NCBI RefSeq assembly: GCF_023278565.1
Contig: NC_064675.1
Coordinates: 4,340,001-4,404,000, forward strand
Direction of reading: 5' to 3'
DNA length: 64,000 bases
Source of the DNA: Colletotrichum lupini
Taxonomy: Eukaryota; Ascomycota; Sordariomycetes; Glomerellales; Glomerellaceae
The notes beneath the pieces are model-generated. The model was not told where the DNA came from and searched no databases. It was given only the letters and a program-made list of their open reading frames with translations. Positions 1 to 10,858 of this stretch are shown here, piece after piece. The translations under genes and the position numbers were made by a program. Every line of letters starts with the position of its first letter. Positions within the stretch are counted from its first letter, which is position 1.

Positions 1-3000
1 CGAGTGGTCAGACGGAAGTCTCGTTCACGCCATGAAGGCTGGCCAGTACTTCCTTCTCGACGAGATTTCTCTCGCAGACGACTCGGTCCTGGAGCGTCTG
101 AACTCGGTCCTCGAACCTGGACGCTCTCTCCTCCTGGCAGAGAAGGGTATCGACAACTCATTCGTCACCGCGACAGACGGTTTCCAGTTCTTCGCCACCA
201 TGAACCCCGGAGGTGATTTCGGCAAGAAAGAACTGTCGCCGGCGCTGAGGAACCGTTTTACCGAGATCTGGGTCCCTGCCATGTCCGAGATGGACGACAT
301 GCTTGACATTGTCGTTTCCAAGCTGGACCCGTCCTTCCAGGCTTTCGGGAAGCCTGTGGTACAATTTGCTCATTGGTTTGGCCAGACTTTCAGATCATCG
401 TCCTCTACCGCCTTCTCTATCCGTGACATCCTCATCTGGGTTAACTTCATCAACCTATGCGGCCCTGCCGCACCTCAATTTGCGATCGTCCACGGCGCAG
501 CGACCGTCTTCATTGACAGCTTGGGTGCTAACCCCTCGGCATTACTGGCGATGGACCCCAAGGCGCTCGACTCACAAAGGCAGAAATGTCTTGACAAGCT
601 TAGTGAACTTCTTGGGTACGATACCACAGCGGTCTACCGCGCTCAGCCCGAGGTCGTCTTGACCGACGACAGACTGTCCATCGGCGATTTCGGTTTGCCC
701 CGGGAAGCAGGCCGTTCCACAGACCCCAGCTTTGCGTTCAACGCCCCAACCACGAGACTTAACGCCATGCGAGTTATGCGTTCCCTCCAAATGCGAAAGC
801 CCATTTTGCTCGAAGGTAGCCCTGGTGTTGGCAAGACGACCCTTGTGGCTGCACTGGCTCGTGTTTGCGGCCGTCCTCTGACTCGTATCAACTTGTCAGA
901 CCAGACCGATCTGATGGATCTCTTTGGTACGGATATGCCTGTCGAGGGCGCTGAAGCTGGCAACTTTGCTTGGCGCGATGCTCCTTTCCTCCAGGCTATG
1001 CAGAACGGCGAATGGGTCTTGCTGGACGAGATGAACTTGGCCTCTCAGTCTGTTCTAGAAGGTCTTAATGCCTGTCTCGACCATCGTGGCGAGGTATACA
1101 TCTCAGAACTTGACCAGGTTTTCAGGAGGCATCCTAACTTCAGGTTGTTCGCTGCACAGAACCCTCATCACCAGGGAGGTGGCAGAAAGGGTCTTCCCAG
1201 CTCCTTTGTGAACAGATTCATCGTCGTTTACGCCGACACCTTCACAGCGGAAGACCTCCTGCTTATTGCTCAACACAACTTCCCGACTATCCCAACTGAT
1301 GTCGTAAGCGGAGTCATTCAGTTCATTTCTCGCTTGGATCACCAAGTCGCAATCGAAAAGGCATTTGGTGCACACGGCAGCCCTTGGGAGTTCAACTTGA
1401 GAGATATTCTGAGATGGCTGCACCTCGTTGCCACCAAGGACCCCCTTCTGGCCACTGGCAAGCCAGATGACTTCCTTGACCTCATTATCCGCCAACGCTT
1501 CCGATCCTCCATGGATCGTGATGAGGTCAACAAGCTCTTTGCCGAGGTCTTTGCTAGAGAGCCGGAAGGCCACAGTCTTTACCACGATACCAATGCCGCC
1601 TTCTCTCAAGTCGGAAATGCACTCCTGCCCAGAAACCAAACTTCTCAACCGCTGGAACTGCCAGGCATCGATATCGTTCCGCGCCTGCCTGAGATCGAGT
1701 CCTTGATGATCTGCATCAAACAAGACATCCCATGCATCCTCAGTGGACCCTCGGGTAGCGGAAAGTCGGTGCTTCTCGAGCACGTCGCTGCTCTCGTCGG
1801 CAAGCCCCTTGTTGTATTCCCTCTGAATGCAGATATCGATACAATGGACTTGGTCGGTGGCTTTGAGCAGTCAGACCCTCTTCGCGAAGTCAACGCCACT
1901 TTGCGCGAGCTTTACGAGGGCCTGCAGACCACAGTCCTGACCAGAGTGCCAAGTCAAGTTCCGTCGTCAGCGCTGGCTCTGCTGTACCTTTTGGAGACCT
2001 ACCGTGGAGACACCGATGACCTGCCTGCCATCAGGAGTGCAGTCGAACAACTGCTTGCGGAAGTGTCGAGTGAGTCGGATATTGGAGCCCTCCTTTACAC
2101 GGCTCATTCGGTCTTGCGGAATTCGTTGACTGTCAGCAACCCCCGTTTCGAGTGGCTCGATGGTGTCATTGTCAAGGCTTTGGAGACTGGACAGTGGCTG
2201 GTGCTTGACAATGCCAACCTGTGCAACGCCTCCGTTCTGGACAGACTCAACTCGCTTCTTGAGCCCAACGGATTCTTGAGTATCAACGAGCATTGCGGGC
2301 CCAACGGCGAGCCTCGCATCATCAGACCGCACCCAGAGTTCCGTATCTTCCTCACCGTCGATCCCCGGTATGGAGAGCTTTCGAGAGCCATGAGAAACAG
2401 AGCCGTTGAGATCCATCTCAGCGAGAGGAAGACGCAAACCGTCAACAGCTCTGGATCCCAGGTTCACGTGGAAAGCAACCTGCAACGATTCTCTTCCTCA
2501 AAGGACATCTCCTTCTCGGCCTTGAATGCGAACGAATCCTCCGATGTCAGCCATGCCACGTTCGGAAACCTGTCGCTAAGAGACACAGCCCTCATGAAGA
2601 GATTCTCTCACTCTCTGCGCCGTGGCCTGGCTGATCCTAGCTGGCCCGGACTCGACAAGTACGAAGGTTCCCTTAATGAGCAACTCGGGTTCCTCGATGC
2701 TGCCGATACAGCTAGCCTCCGCAGCGCAATTTCCCAACTCTATGCCAAACTGCCTGGGTCCGACTCGGGTCTCAGAGAAGCCCAGCCTCTTAACCCTCTT
2801 CACAACGCTTCCATGGTGAGAGTCTTGGGTCGCAGCAACGACGAATTGCCTTTCTGGCTGTCTGTCTGCTACGAGTTCCTCTTGGAGGTCCAACGTTGCC
2901 AGTCTGCCATTTCTGCACAAGCCACCAAGGCCAAGGCGGTGAAGCTCGCTTCTCTGAACCGACTTCAACGATCCATCGTCTCGGATCGCATCGCAGCAGT

Positions 3001-6000
3001 AGCCAAGGATTCCACGGTTAGGGTATCAAAGTTCCTGTCAAGAACTCTCCAGGTCATCAAGACCTTCATCCAGTCCAACCTCGCGACAGCCCAAGGCTGG
3101 AAGGAACGTGCCCAGGTTATCCGGAACATGCTGGACTTCTGGTGGCGAACCCTCCACCTGACAACTGGGGACCTGTTTGAGGAGGCACGCTTCCAGGCTC
3201 ACTTGGTCCATGGTGTTGAGGCCGTGCAGAAGCTTCTTTCATCAGAAACACATTCCATCAACAAGCAGCTTGCCGATCGCTATCTTCAGACCGTGGAAGA
3301 AGACTTCACCACTGGCTTCCGCCTGACCACTGGCTTGAGCATGGAGATCATGTGGAAGCGAATTAAGCCGCTCCCCATCATGAGCGAAGAGATCCTCAAG
3401 AGAAGTCAAGAGGTTGAGCGTCTGGGTATTCGACTTGACGAGCTCAAATGGAAGGTCAAGGCATCCGTCTCTGACCTCGCTAGAGCCATGTCAACCCTCG
3501 TCAAGGCGGATCAGATTGTGCGAGGCACTGATCTCGACGCCACCGAGCTCATCCAGGACCTGTCCAAGGAGATTGAACTTTTGGAATCCAAGGTGGGCTC
3601 CGAGACAAGCGAAGTGAAACCGTTCTTCGCAGCAGAGTTCGAGACCCTCCGCCAGGCTTCCCTCTTGAAATCTCATGCCGGCCAATACCTGGAAGCTGTG
3701 CCCTATGGCGCCAACGACGCTGAACTTACGGTCTTGTCGAACCAGAATACCATCGACCAGATCCGCCTAGGCAGCTTCCAGTCTAGAGAAGCGCATTCGC
3801 TTACGGTTGGCCAGCTTGCGTCCCAAGACCCGGGCACTCATGTGTGGAATGGCAGACTCGCAACGTCGCTCTTGTCAAGACTCAACTCGATTCAATCAAC
3901 TAGTCTGCGTTCCCTGGGTCTCCTGGAGACCGAGCTCCCTGCCTTGGGCCGGTCCGTGGCCGCCTTGGCTCCGGTGCTGCAGAAGAATCAAATCGTTGCC
4001 CTCAACAGAGTCATAAAGTCACTTATCGCAGATATCTTCAGCCTGTATAGCGATGAAGGAGACGTCCACAGTGAGACGCTATACAACAGAATCAACCAAA
4101 TGTTCGAGGACAACAAACAAGATGACACTTTGGGCACTGTGGGAAAAGTCCTGGGTCTTGGGTTTGGGAAAGCGCTTCAGTGCAGCGAATGGCCACAGCA
4201 TCTGCCGCGACTTGTCGAGGATCACTTCAGTACGGCGATGCTTTACGTCGTAGCATCTGACAGGCTGTTTGAAAACCCCGATGAGACCGAGACTGTTGAG
4301 GCCTCCATGATGCCCGGGTTTACTGCCATGGCATGGTCCGAATTTGCCAACGGCGCCATCAGGCTCTACGTGCCCGACAAATCTTTCGACCCGCAACTCC
4401 GACCGCAGTTCGAAAAGGACGTCCATGATGAGTTGACCAACCAGCTGCAGCATAAGCTCTCATCGTTGTTGGACTTTGAAACCCAGTTCACTGGACAGCA
4501 GACCTCTCTTCGCATCCAGCTTGCGCAAGAGGAAGTGACCGCACTGGGATCTGCGCCAGCACCGGCGCAGCTGCTGTACCGACCGGTTCGATCAGAACTC
4601 AACTATGTTCAGACAGACTTCAACAACATCCTAAAAATGGTCAGAGACCAAGATCTCTACAACACCCACACCAAACTCGTCTACTTGCCACCTGGCCGTG
4701 ATCCAGCGCCGGAGATTGGTCTCCTTAAGCAGAATCTAGCTCTGATGATCGACCGCCTTGCCAATCGATTCCATGCCTACCAAGATATGACTCGTCCTCT
4801 CGTCAATCTTCTCGGCTGTATCCAGGTTGGTCTTTCGTTGAGTACAGGACTTACCACCTTGAGAGAGCAAAATGGATCTTTGAACCCGGAGGAAAACCTC
4901 ATGTACCTCACACCTTTCACTGGCGGCCTGCCGTACCACCACGGGCTCAAAAAGATGCCGAACAAGAGCTTGGAGTTTCTCGACTACATTGGTCTGATCG
5001 TGTCAGTCGAGGGCTTGTCCAAGTTGAGCGGTGGTATCCGCGAAGCGCTCTTTGAATGCATTCACAGGTTCTACCAAGAATGGGCCAAAAAACTCGAAGA
5101 AGATCGTAAAGCCGAGGAGGCCAGAACAAACCTTTACCGACACAAGGGAAGCTGGGAGGACGAGGAGGAGGTTGACGAGGAAGAGTTCAATGAGCTCTTC
5201 CCCACGTATGATCAGGAAGAAGAAGAGAAGCCCGCCATTGGCCACCAGAAGGTTCGCGATGTGTCAGTCCGTCTGGCAGAATCTCATCGCAAGGTCTTCC
5301 TGGAGCAACTCACCCCTTCCGAAGCATTGACGAACGTCTGCAAGAAGGTTGGGAACAGCGTTGCGGCGGATAACAAGGACAAGTACGCTGTCCTGCCGAA
5401 CATGACGCGTCGTCTCCTTCCCCTGACTCTCTGGTCCATTGACGAGCAAATGACTACGCTCACCGCGAACGGGGTGAGCGCTACGTACAACTTTTACACT
5501 CACGCCAACCTGCCCGAGGTTCGTCGCCTGATTGCGCTCGTCGACAAGGTAGAGGCCCGCTTCCGGGATCTCCAACAAGTAGACGAGATCGGTCACATGC
5601 AGCCTTTGGCAGATGTGCGTGCAGCTTGCGACCAGCTCCTCCAGCTTACCCACTCGGAGCCCCTGGCAAAGATCCTCCCCAAGCTGGAGCACCTGCACGG
5701 CATCGTCTACGAGTGGCAGCACGGGGGCTACGCTCCCGCCATCTACGGAGCCCCTGCTCTCTACACATCGCTCACGGATACCATCATCAGCTGGAGACGC
5801 CTGGAGCTCTCGACGTGGGCGAAGCTCTTCGATATGGAAGCCCAGAAGTGCACGGAAGACGCCGACTCGTGGTTCTTTGTCGCCTACCAGGTCCTTATTG
5901 CCACGCCTCTATCTCTCGTCGACTCTCCCGAGCTCAAGGACTACGCGGTCAATCTCGTCAGAGAGCTCGAGACGTACTTCTTGACTGCAATCATTGGACA

Positions 6001-9000
6001 GTTCTCTGCCCGCCTTAGACTCCTGAGACAGCTGCAAAAGCACCTCGAGCTGCTCACAGTCGACTACCCTTCCTTGGCAGTGGTCTCTGACGCGGCCATC
6101 AACTTCATTGGTTTCTACTCCCGCTTTGAGAAGATCGTTCACCAAACGATTGTAAAGGGACGGGCGCCGTTTGAAAAGACTATGAAGGAGGTCGTACTGT
6201 TAGCCAGCTGGAAGGACACGAACATCAACGCTCTGCGTGAGAGCGCACGCAAGTCTCACTTGAAGCTCTTCCGTCTTGTTCGCAAATTCCGCACCCTTCT
6301 CGGACAGCCGATGAAGCCTATATTGGACCAAGGCATCCCCGACGAGGATGTCCCCATTCCCCAGGACGCAGTGGCCGCGGATGCGATTGACATCAACGTC
6401 GATCCCGCAGCCATCAAGACCTGCGATCAAGGCTTGCCAGGCTGGCTCGCTCAACACAAGCGTCTCTCGAACGCCTCAAAGACGCTGTCCATCATGGCCA
6501 ACGTTTCTGTCCAGGCGAACCAGAGCCCCCTCGACGCCACCCAGGAGATCATCTCGTACGTCAAGGAGCTCAACACATCCATCGCCGAGCTGCGAAAGGA
6601 GACACCTAGCACCTTGACCGATGAGACCAAGGACCAGGTCAAGCACCTCAAGACGCGCAAGCGCAACCTCTTTGCCGACGTGCTTAAGATGATGAGGCAG
6701 ATGGGCTTCCGATACAACCTCGGAACCGACGAGCTGGCCCGACAAGAGTCTGCTGCCATTGTGCTGGCTGGCTCGCCCGCCTCCGCTGTGCGGGAGGGCA
6801 GCACCGACGACGCCGCCGAGTACTACTTCCACAAAGTTGTCGATATTGCGTCCAAGGTCAGAGCCTCGATCCACGAATACTCGGGCGATCTCACCGGTGC
6901 CGAGATGCAACGAAGCACCGGTTTTATGGAGGGTATGATGGCCGTCTTACTGGGCCAACACAGCTCTCTGTCTTCTGCTCGTAGTGCAGTTGCCTCACTC
7001 GACCGCGCCATTGTCACCGTTGAAAGCTTGAAGGGCACAACTATCAGGCATGATATCGACCGCACGCCCGCAGGCCTCTCGACGAGCTGGATGAAGCCAA
7101 TCCTGGACTTTGCTATCAAGATTGTGGACATTCACGGAAGGTTGGCATCGGTCGACAACCAGCCCATTTCCAACACCTTGCGCACTGCGCTGCAGGAGTT
7201 CGAGACCCTGTCGGAGAGCTGGTCTACGTCTGCTTCAAAGCACGGCAAGTTCAGCAACGAATCGCACACCGATATGCAAACAAGATACAATTCTGTGGCG
7301 AAGACCATGTATGACGAGCTTTCCACTAGTCGCCGCGATCTTGACTTCATCTTGGAGCAGGTCAAAGGATGGATTTACGTTCCAAATGGCCATGCTCGCC
7401 AATTGCCGGCCCTCGATGCCACCGCACAGAAGTTCAAGCATGCAATTTCCAGTCTGTGTGATGCCGTCCTGGTCGCGGTTCAAGGATACAAGAAGGCCAT
7501 GGCTGATCTGCCTAGCTCGTCCGACGATGCAGGCTGGCTGGCAAAGACATCCACCGTCCGCAGCTCCGGACTGAGTGCACTCCACATCAACGCAATCGTA
7601 GCCAAGGTCGAGGATTGCTTTTCCGCCTTGGAGGTTGTCGACTTGGACAAGGACCAGATGGGTGCAGTCGCCTCGTCACTCTTCTCCATTGTACTCCCGA
7701 TTCTCCAGCAGTACGCCCTCACCTGTCACCAGAGCCTGTCTCAGCTTCAGAGCCTGCAAGCGGCGACCGGATACATGACATTCAACCTGGCGCAGACGTT
7801 TACTCAGCTTGCCGCCAAGGGCTTCTGCTCCCCTCAAGAAAAGTCAGACGAGCAATCTGGGGACTCTGGAAAGATGGAGTCCGGTACGGGTCTTGGAGAT
7901 GGAGACGGTGCAGAGGACATTAGTAAAGACATTCAACCTGATGAGGACCTCACCGAACTCGCTCAAGAACCCAACAAGGAGAAGGATGGAGAGATGGAGG
8001 ACGAAAAGGATGCAGTCGACATGGCGGATGAGGAGATGGAAGGAGAAATGGGCAGTGTCAATGGAGATGATGAGGAAGACAAGTCCGACGGAGAAGGCGA
8101 AGATGGTGAAAAGGATGAGATGGAGGAAGAGGTGGGCGATGTCGATGACTTTGACCCCACTGCCGTCGACGAAAAGATGTGGGATGGAGACAATGAAGAA
8201 GAAGCAGAGAAAGACCAGCAGGGCGAGAAGGCCAAGGGTCAGAAGAAGGATGAGCAGATGGCCGCCGATGCCGACGCCAATGCTGATGAGAATGAGGCCG
8301 AGGATGACAACAAGATGGATCAGGATGATGACGAGGAGGCGGAGGACGAAGAGCCTGGCCCGGAGCAAGAGGATGCCAAGTTCGAAGACGACCAAGTCAA
8401 GCAAGACCAGAACGTCGAAGAGAACGATGCTCTTGAGATGCCTGAGGAGATGGACTTTGATTTTGAGGAGGAAGGCGAAGATGCCGGGTCCGAGGAGGAT
8501 GAGCTTGACAAGTTGTCCGACGTTGAAAAGGAAGATGCCAAGGAGCAGCATGAATCCGACATTGAGGATGGAGAAGAGGACACCCAGCGACCCGATGAGA
8601 AGGGCCCTGAAGAGGAAGATGAGGACGGCAAGGAGGAGGAAGCGCCCGAGGAAGACCTCGCGGGCGAACCTGAGCTCGACATGGAGCCCAAGGCGGAGGA
8701 AGAGGAAGAAGAGACTGCCGGGCAAGAGCAACCCGATGCCCTCGCGGAGCCGCCCAAGGACAATGCCAACGCTGACGCCAACGCTGCGCCGAGCGACGTC
8801 AAGGGCGGCGGCCAGGACCAAGACGTCGACCAGATGGACGTCGAAAACGACTTCAACAACAACGCCGCCCAGCGCGACGACGGCGACGCGGGTGAAGGTT
8901 CCGCAGAGCAGCAGACGAGTGCCGGAAAGAAGGGCCAGCTCTCCCGGTCCGACGACCAGGCGCAGCCGACCGATCAGGACCAGGACAACTCGGCCGAGGA

Positions 9001-10465
9001 GAAGAGCCGCCAGGATCCCTTCAAGAAGCTCGGCGACGCCCTGGAGCGCTGGCATCGCCAACAGAACGACATCAAGGACCCCGAGAAGCAGGATGGCAAA
9101 GAGGACGGTGAGAAGAAGCAGCCGCAGGATACCAGCGCGGACCTCGGCGCCCGCGAGTTCCAGCACCTCGAGGATGACGAGACCGCTGTCGATGCGCAGG
9201 CCATGGGCTCCGCATCTGAGGACCAGGTGCAGCCGATCGATGAGGCCATGGCCATTGACGAGGAGAAGGAGGACCCGCAGAGCCGCGTGATGCCCGAGGA
9301 CCAGGACGTGGATATGGAGCAGGACACCACAGACAAGATGGATACCGAGGCGGATGAGGCCCCCGAGGCACAGGATAAAGACGGTGGCGCCGACAAGGAC
9401 GACGGCCGTTCGGGCGTTAAAACGCGACAGGGCAACTTTGACCGCGAGCCGTCGCCCGAGGAAGACGAGGTCCCCAGAGACGGTGACCAGGAGGAGGAGC
9501 AAGCCATCGAAGAGACGTCGACGCAGCTCTCGACGACGCACATCAGCGAGGACGACAACACCCTACCCCTCGGCGACTTCTCCGAAGCCCTCCAGTCCTG
9601 GACGACCTTCCAGACCAAAACCCACCCGCTCTCCCTCTCCCTCACCTCCCAGCTCCGCCTCATCCTCACCCCGTCCCAATCCACCAAGCTCTCGGGCTCC
9701 TACCGCACCGGCAAACGCCTCAACATCAAAAAGATCATCCCCTACATCGCCTCCTCCTACAAGCGCGACAAGATCTGGATGCGCCGCGCCGTGCCCACAA
9801 AACGCTCCTACCAGATCCTCCTCGCCGTCGACGACTCCCGCAGCATGGGCGAGTCCTCCTCTGGCAACCTCGCCCTCGAGTCCCTCGTCATGGTCTCCCG
9901 CGCCCTGACGATGCTCGAGGTCGGCCAAGTCGGCGTCCTCGGCTTCGGCGCAGACACGTTCTTGGCGCACGATTTCGCCTCCCCCTTTGCCTCCCACGAC
10001 GCCGGCGCAAAAGTCCTGCAGCACTTCCACTTCAAGCAGGACCGCACCGACATCGCCCTACTAGTCCGCCGCACAATCGACCACTTCCGCGCCGCGCGCC
10101 TGCAGAACCCGTCGCGCGGCGGCGGCACAGAGGACCTCTGGCAGCTGGCGCTCATCCTGTCCGACGGCCTGACGCCATCGAACCAGCACGAGCCCATCCG
10201 CCGCCTGCTCCGCGAGGCCATGGAGGAGCGCATCATGGTCGTCTTCATCGTCATGGACGACACGGGCAACAAGAAGGGCGACAGCGTGTTGGATCTCAAG
10301 GAGGCGAAGTTCGTAAAGGACGAGCACGGCGTGAGCCGCGTCGTGATTGAGAGGTATCTCGATACCTTCCCCTTCCAGTACTACTTGATTGTGCACAACC
10401 TTGAGGACCTGCCCGGCGCGTTGGCTGGGTTGTTGAGGACCTGGTTTGCCGAGGTCAACTCGTGA
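1..10465 (+). CDS. MDN1: Midasin (Rea1/Mdn1) AAA+ ribosome-assembly ATPase, 5'-partial
   Basis: This dynein-like AAA+ mechanoenzyme strips assembly factors such as Rsa4 and Ytm1 from pre-60S ribosomes in the nucleus and nucleolus (family knowledge). The frame is open from base 2, so the first methionine in view (base 32) is internal and the N-terminus lies off the left edge. It begins in an AAA module, at a Walker B (LLDEISLADDSV). A full module follows, with Walker A GSPGVGKT near 812-835 and Walker B LLDEMNLAS. The last module has Walker A GPSGSGKS near 1744-1767 and a degenerate Walker B reading LVLDNANL. Next come a long helical linker, an Asp/Glu-rich tract at about 7830-9560, and the C-terminal MIDAS/vWA domain with the metal motif DDSRS near 9827. 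No intron interrupts the 10.4 kb. The visible 3477+ residues fit the roughly 4900-residue family. Confidence 0.97.
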   Translation, partial: EWSDGSLVHAMKAGQYFLLDEISLADDSVLERLNSVLEPGRSLLLAEKGIDNSFVTATDGFQFFATMNPGGDFGKKELSPALRNRFTEIWVPAMSEMDDMLDIVVSKLDPSFQAFGKPVVQFAHWFGQTFRSSSSTAFSIRDILIWVNFINLCGPAAPQFAIVHGAATVFIDSLGANPSALLAMDPKALDSQRQKCLDKLSELLGYDTTAVYRAQPEVVLTDDRLSIGDFGLPREAGRSTDPSFAFNAPTTRLNAMRVMRSLQMRKPILLEGSPGVGKTTLVAALARVCGRPLTRINLSDQTDLMDLFGTDMPVEGAEAGNFAWRDAPFLQAMQNGEWVLLDEMNLASQSVLEGLNACLDHRGEVYISELDQVFRRHPNFRLFAAQNPHHQGGGRKGLPSSFVNRFIVVYADTFTAEDLLLIAQHNFPTIPTDVVSGVIQFISRLDHQVAIEKAFGAHGSPWEFNLRDILRWLHLVATKDPLLATGKPDDFLDLIIRQRFRSSMDRDEVNKLFAEVFAREPEGHSLYHDTNAAFSQVGNALLPRNQTSQPLELPGIDIVPRLPEIESLMICIKQDIPCILSGPSGSGKSVLLEHVAALVGKPLVVFPLNADIDTMDLVGGFEQSDPLREVNATLRELYEGLQTTVLTRVPSQVPSSALALLYLLETYRGDTDDLPAIRSAVEQLLAEVSSESDIGALLYTAHSVLRNSLTVSNPRFEWLDGVIVKALETGQWLVLDNANLCNASVLDRLNSLLEPNGFLSINEHCGPNGEPRIIRPHPEFRIFLTVDPRYGELSRAMRNRAVEIHLSERKTQTVNSSGSQVHVESNLQRFSSSKDISFSALNANESSDVSHATFGNLSLRDTALMKRFSHSLRRGLADPSWPGLDKYEGSLNEQLGFLDAADTASLRSAISQLYAKLPGSDSGLREAQPLNPLHNASMVRVLGRSNDELPFWLSVCYEFLLEVQRCQSAISAQATKAKAVKLASLNRLQRSIVSDRIAAVAKDSTVRVSKFLSRTLQVIKTFIQSNLATAQGWKERAQVIRNMLDFWWRTLHLTTGDLFEEARFQAHLVHGVEAVQKLLSSETHSINKQLADRYLQTVEEDFTTGFRLTTGLSMEIMWKRIKPLPIMSEEILKRSQEVERLGIRLDELKWKVKASVSDLARAMSTLVKADQIVRGTDLDATELIQDLSKEIELLESKVGSETSEVKPFFAAEFETLRQASLLKSHAGQYLEAVPYGANDAELTVLSNQNTIDQIRLGSFQSREAHSLTVGQLASQDPGTHVWNGRLATSLLSRLNSIQSTSLRSLGLLETELPALGRSVAALAPVLQKNQIVALNRVIKSLIADIFSLYSDEGDVHSETLYNRINQMFEDNKQDDTLGTVGKVLGLGFGKALQCSEWPQHLPRLVEDHFSTAMLYVVASDRLFENPDETETVEASMMPGFTAMAWSEFANGAIRLYVPDKSFDPQLRPQFEKDVHDELTNQLQHKLSSLLDFETQFTGQQTSLRIQLAQEEVTALGSAPAPAQLLYRPVRSELNYVQTDFNNILKMVRDQDLYNTHTKLVYLPPGRDPAPEIGLLKQNLALMIDRLANRFHAYQDMTRPLVNLLGCIQVGLSLSTGLTTLREQNGSLNPEENLMYLTPFTGGLPYHHGLKKMPNKSLEFLDYIGLIVSVEGLSKLSGGIREALFECIHRFYQEWAKKLEEDRKAEEARTNLYRHKGSWEDEEEVDEEEFNELFPTYDQEEEEKPAIGHQKVRDVSVRLAESHRKVFLEQLTPSEALTNVCKKVGNSVAADNKDKYAVLPNMTRRLLPLTLWSIDEQMTTLTANGVSATYNFYTHANLPEVRRLIALVDKVEARFRDLQQVDEIGHMQPLADVRAACDQLLQLTHSEPLAKILPKLEHLHGIVYEWQHGGYAPAIYGAPALYTSLTDTIISWRRLELSTWAKLFDMEAQKCTEDADSWFFVAYQVLIATPLSLVDSPELKDYAVNLVRELETYFLTAIIGQFSARLRLLRQLQKHLELLTVDYPSLAVVSDAAINFIGFYSRFEKIVHQTIVKGRAPFEKTMKEVVLLASWKDTNINALRESARKSHLKLFRLVRKFRTLLGQPMKPILDQGIPDEDVPIPQDAVAADAIDINVDPAAIKTCDQGLPGWLAQHKRLSNASKTLSIMANVSVQANQSPLDATQEIISYVKELNTSIAELRKETPSTLTDETKDQVKHLKTRKRNLFADVLKMMRQMGFRYNLGTDELARQESAAIVLAGSPASAVREGSTDDAAEYYFHKVVDIASKVRASIHEYSGDLTGAEMQRSTGFMEGMMAVLLGQHSSLSSARSAVASLDRAIVTVESLKGTTIRHDIDRTPAGLSTSWMKPILDFAIKIVDIHGRLASVDNQPISNTLRTALQEFETLSESWSTSASKHGKFSNESHTDMQTRYNSVAKTMYDELSTSRRDLDFILEQVKGWIYVPNGHARQLPALDATAQKFKHAISSLCDAVLVAVQGYKKAMADLPSSSDDAGWLAKTSTVRSSGLSALHINAIVAKVEDCFSALEVVDLDKDQMGAVASSLFSIVLPILQQYALTCHQSLSQLQSLQAATGYMTFNLAQTFTQLAAKGFCSPQEKSDEQSGDSGKMESGTGLGDGDGAEDISKDIQPDEDLTELAQEPNKEKDGEMEDEKDAVDMADEEMEGEMGSVNGDDEEDKSDGEGEDGEKDEMEEEVGDVDDFDPTAVDEKMWDGDNEEEAEKDQQGEKAKGQKKDEQMAADADANADENEAEDDNKMDQDDDEEAEDEEPGPEQEDAKFEDDQVKQDQNVEENDALEMPEEMDFDFEEEGEDAGSEEDELDKLSDVEKEDAKEQHESDIEDGEEDTQRPDEKGPEEEDEDGKEEEAPEEDLAGEPELDMEPKAEEEEEETAGQEQPDALAEPPKDNANADANAAPSDVKGGGQDQDVDQMDVENDFNNNAAQRDDGDAGEGSAEQQTSAGKKGQLSRSDDQAQPTDQDQDNSAEEKSRQDPFKKLGDALERWHRQQNDIKDPEKQDGKEDGEKKQPQDTSADLGAREFQHLEDDETAVDAQAMGSASEDQVQPIDEAMAIDEEKEDPQSRVMPEDQDVDMEQDTTDKMDTEADEAPEAQDKDGGADKDDGRSGVKTRQGNFDREPSPEEDEVPRDGDQEEEQAIEETSTQLSTTHISEDDNTLPLGDFSEALQSWTTFQTKTHPLSLSLTSQLRLILTPSQSTKLSGSYRTGKRLNIKKIIPYIASSYKRDKIWMRRAVPTKRSYQILLAVDDSRSMGESSSGNLALESLVMVSRALTMLEVGQVGVLGFGADTFLAHDFASPFASHDAGAKVLQHFHFKQDRTDIALLVRRTIDHFRAARLQNPSRGGGTEDLWQLALILSDGLTPSNQHEPIRRLLREAMEERIMVVFIVMDDTGNKKGDSVLDLKEAKFVKDEHGVSRVVIERYLDTFPFQYYLIVHNLEDLPGALAGLLRTWFAEVNS

Positions 10466-10858
10466 AGGGAAACATGGAAAAGGAAAAAAATGGGAAATCA
10501 GGAAGAGAAAAGTTGTACGTGTTTTTAGTGCTTTCGTGGTAACATGGAGTTTGGGACAGGATTCATCATTGTCACTGTTGTTATTTGCGAGATTAGGACG
10601 GCGTTGAAAAATGTGCCTTTGTAAAAGTTTTAGAATTAGACAGAAATCAAAAGCAAGGCATTGCCAATTACATTCCATTGTATTGTGAAGCTAGCCGTGG
10701 ACTTTCTTATGTGGTATCAACCCGGGCCGTAGCCGCCGTAGCCAGCGCGTAGAATTGCAAAGAGAGGGAAAATACACTGCAAGACCACCCTTGAACTCCA
10801 TATCCTAACCGGTCCATCCTCGCGTCCTTTTAGGCCTCAACGGGAGAAATGCAGCACG
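10466..10858. other. Convergent 3' region, midasin / HAT1
   Basis: Gene-free 393 bases between two converging stop codons. It is A/T-richer than its flanks and must hold both 3' UTRs. No clear canonical AATAAA and no RNA gene was seen. Confidence 0.6.

Noticed and set aside
7844..9541. 565-codon minus-strand ORF and 493-codon plus-strand ORF over the midasin Asp/Glu-rich region
   Set aside because: GA-rich coding for Asp/Glu/Lys leaves other frames free of stops. The translations are low-complexity Leu/Ile/Val or Arg/Lys/Met strings with no family features.
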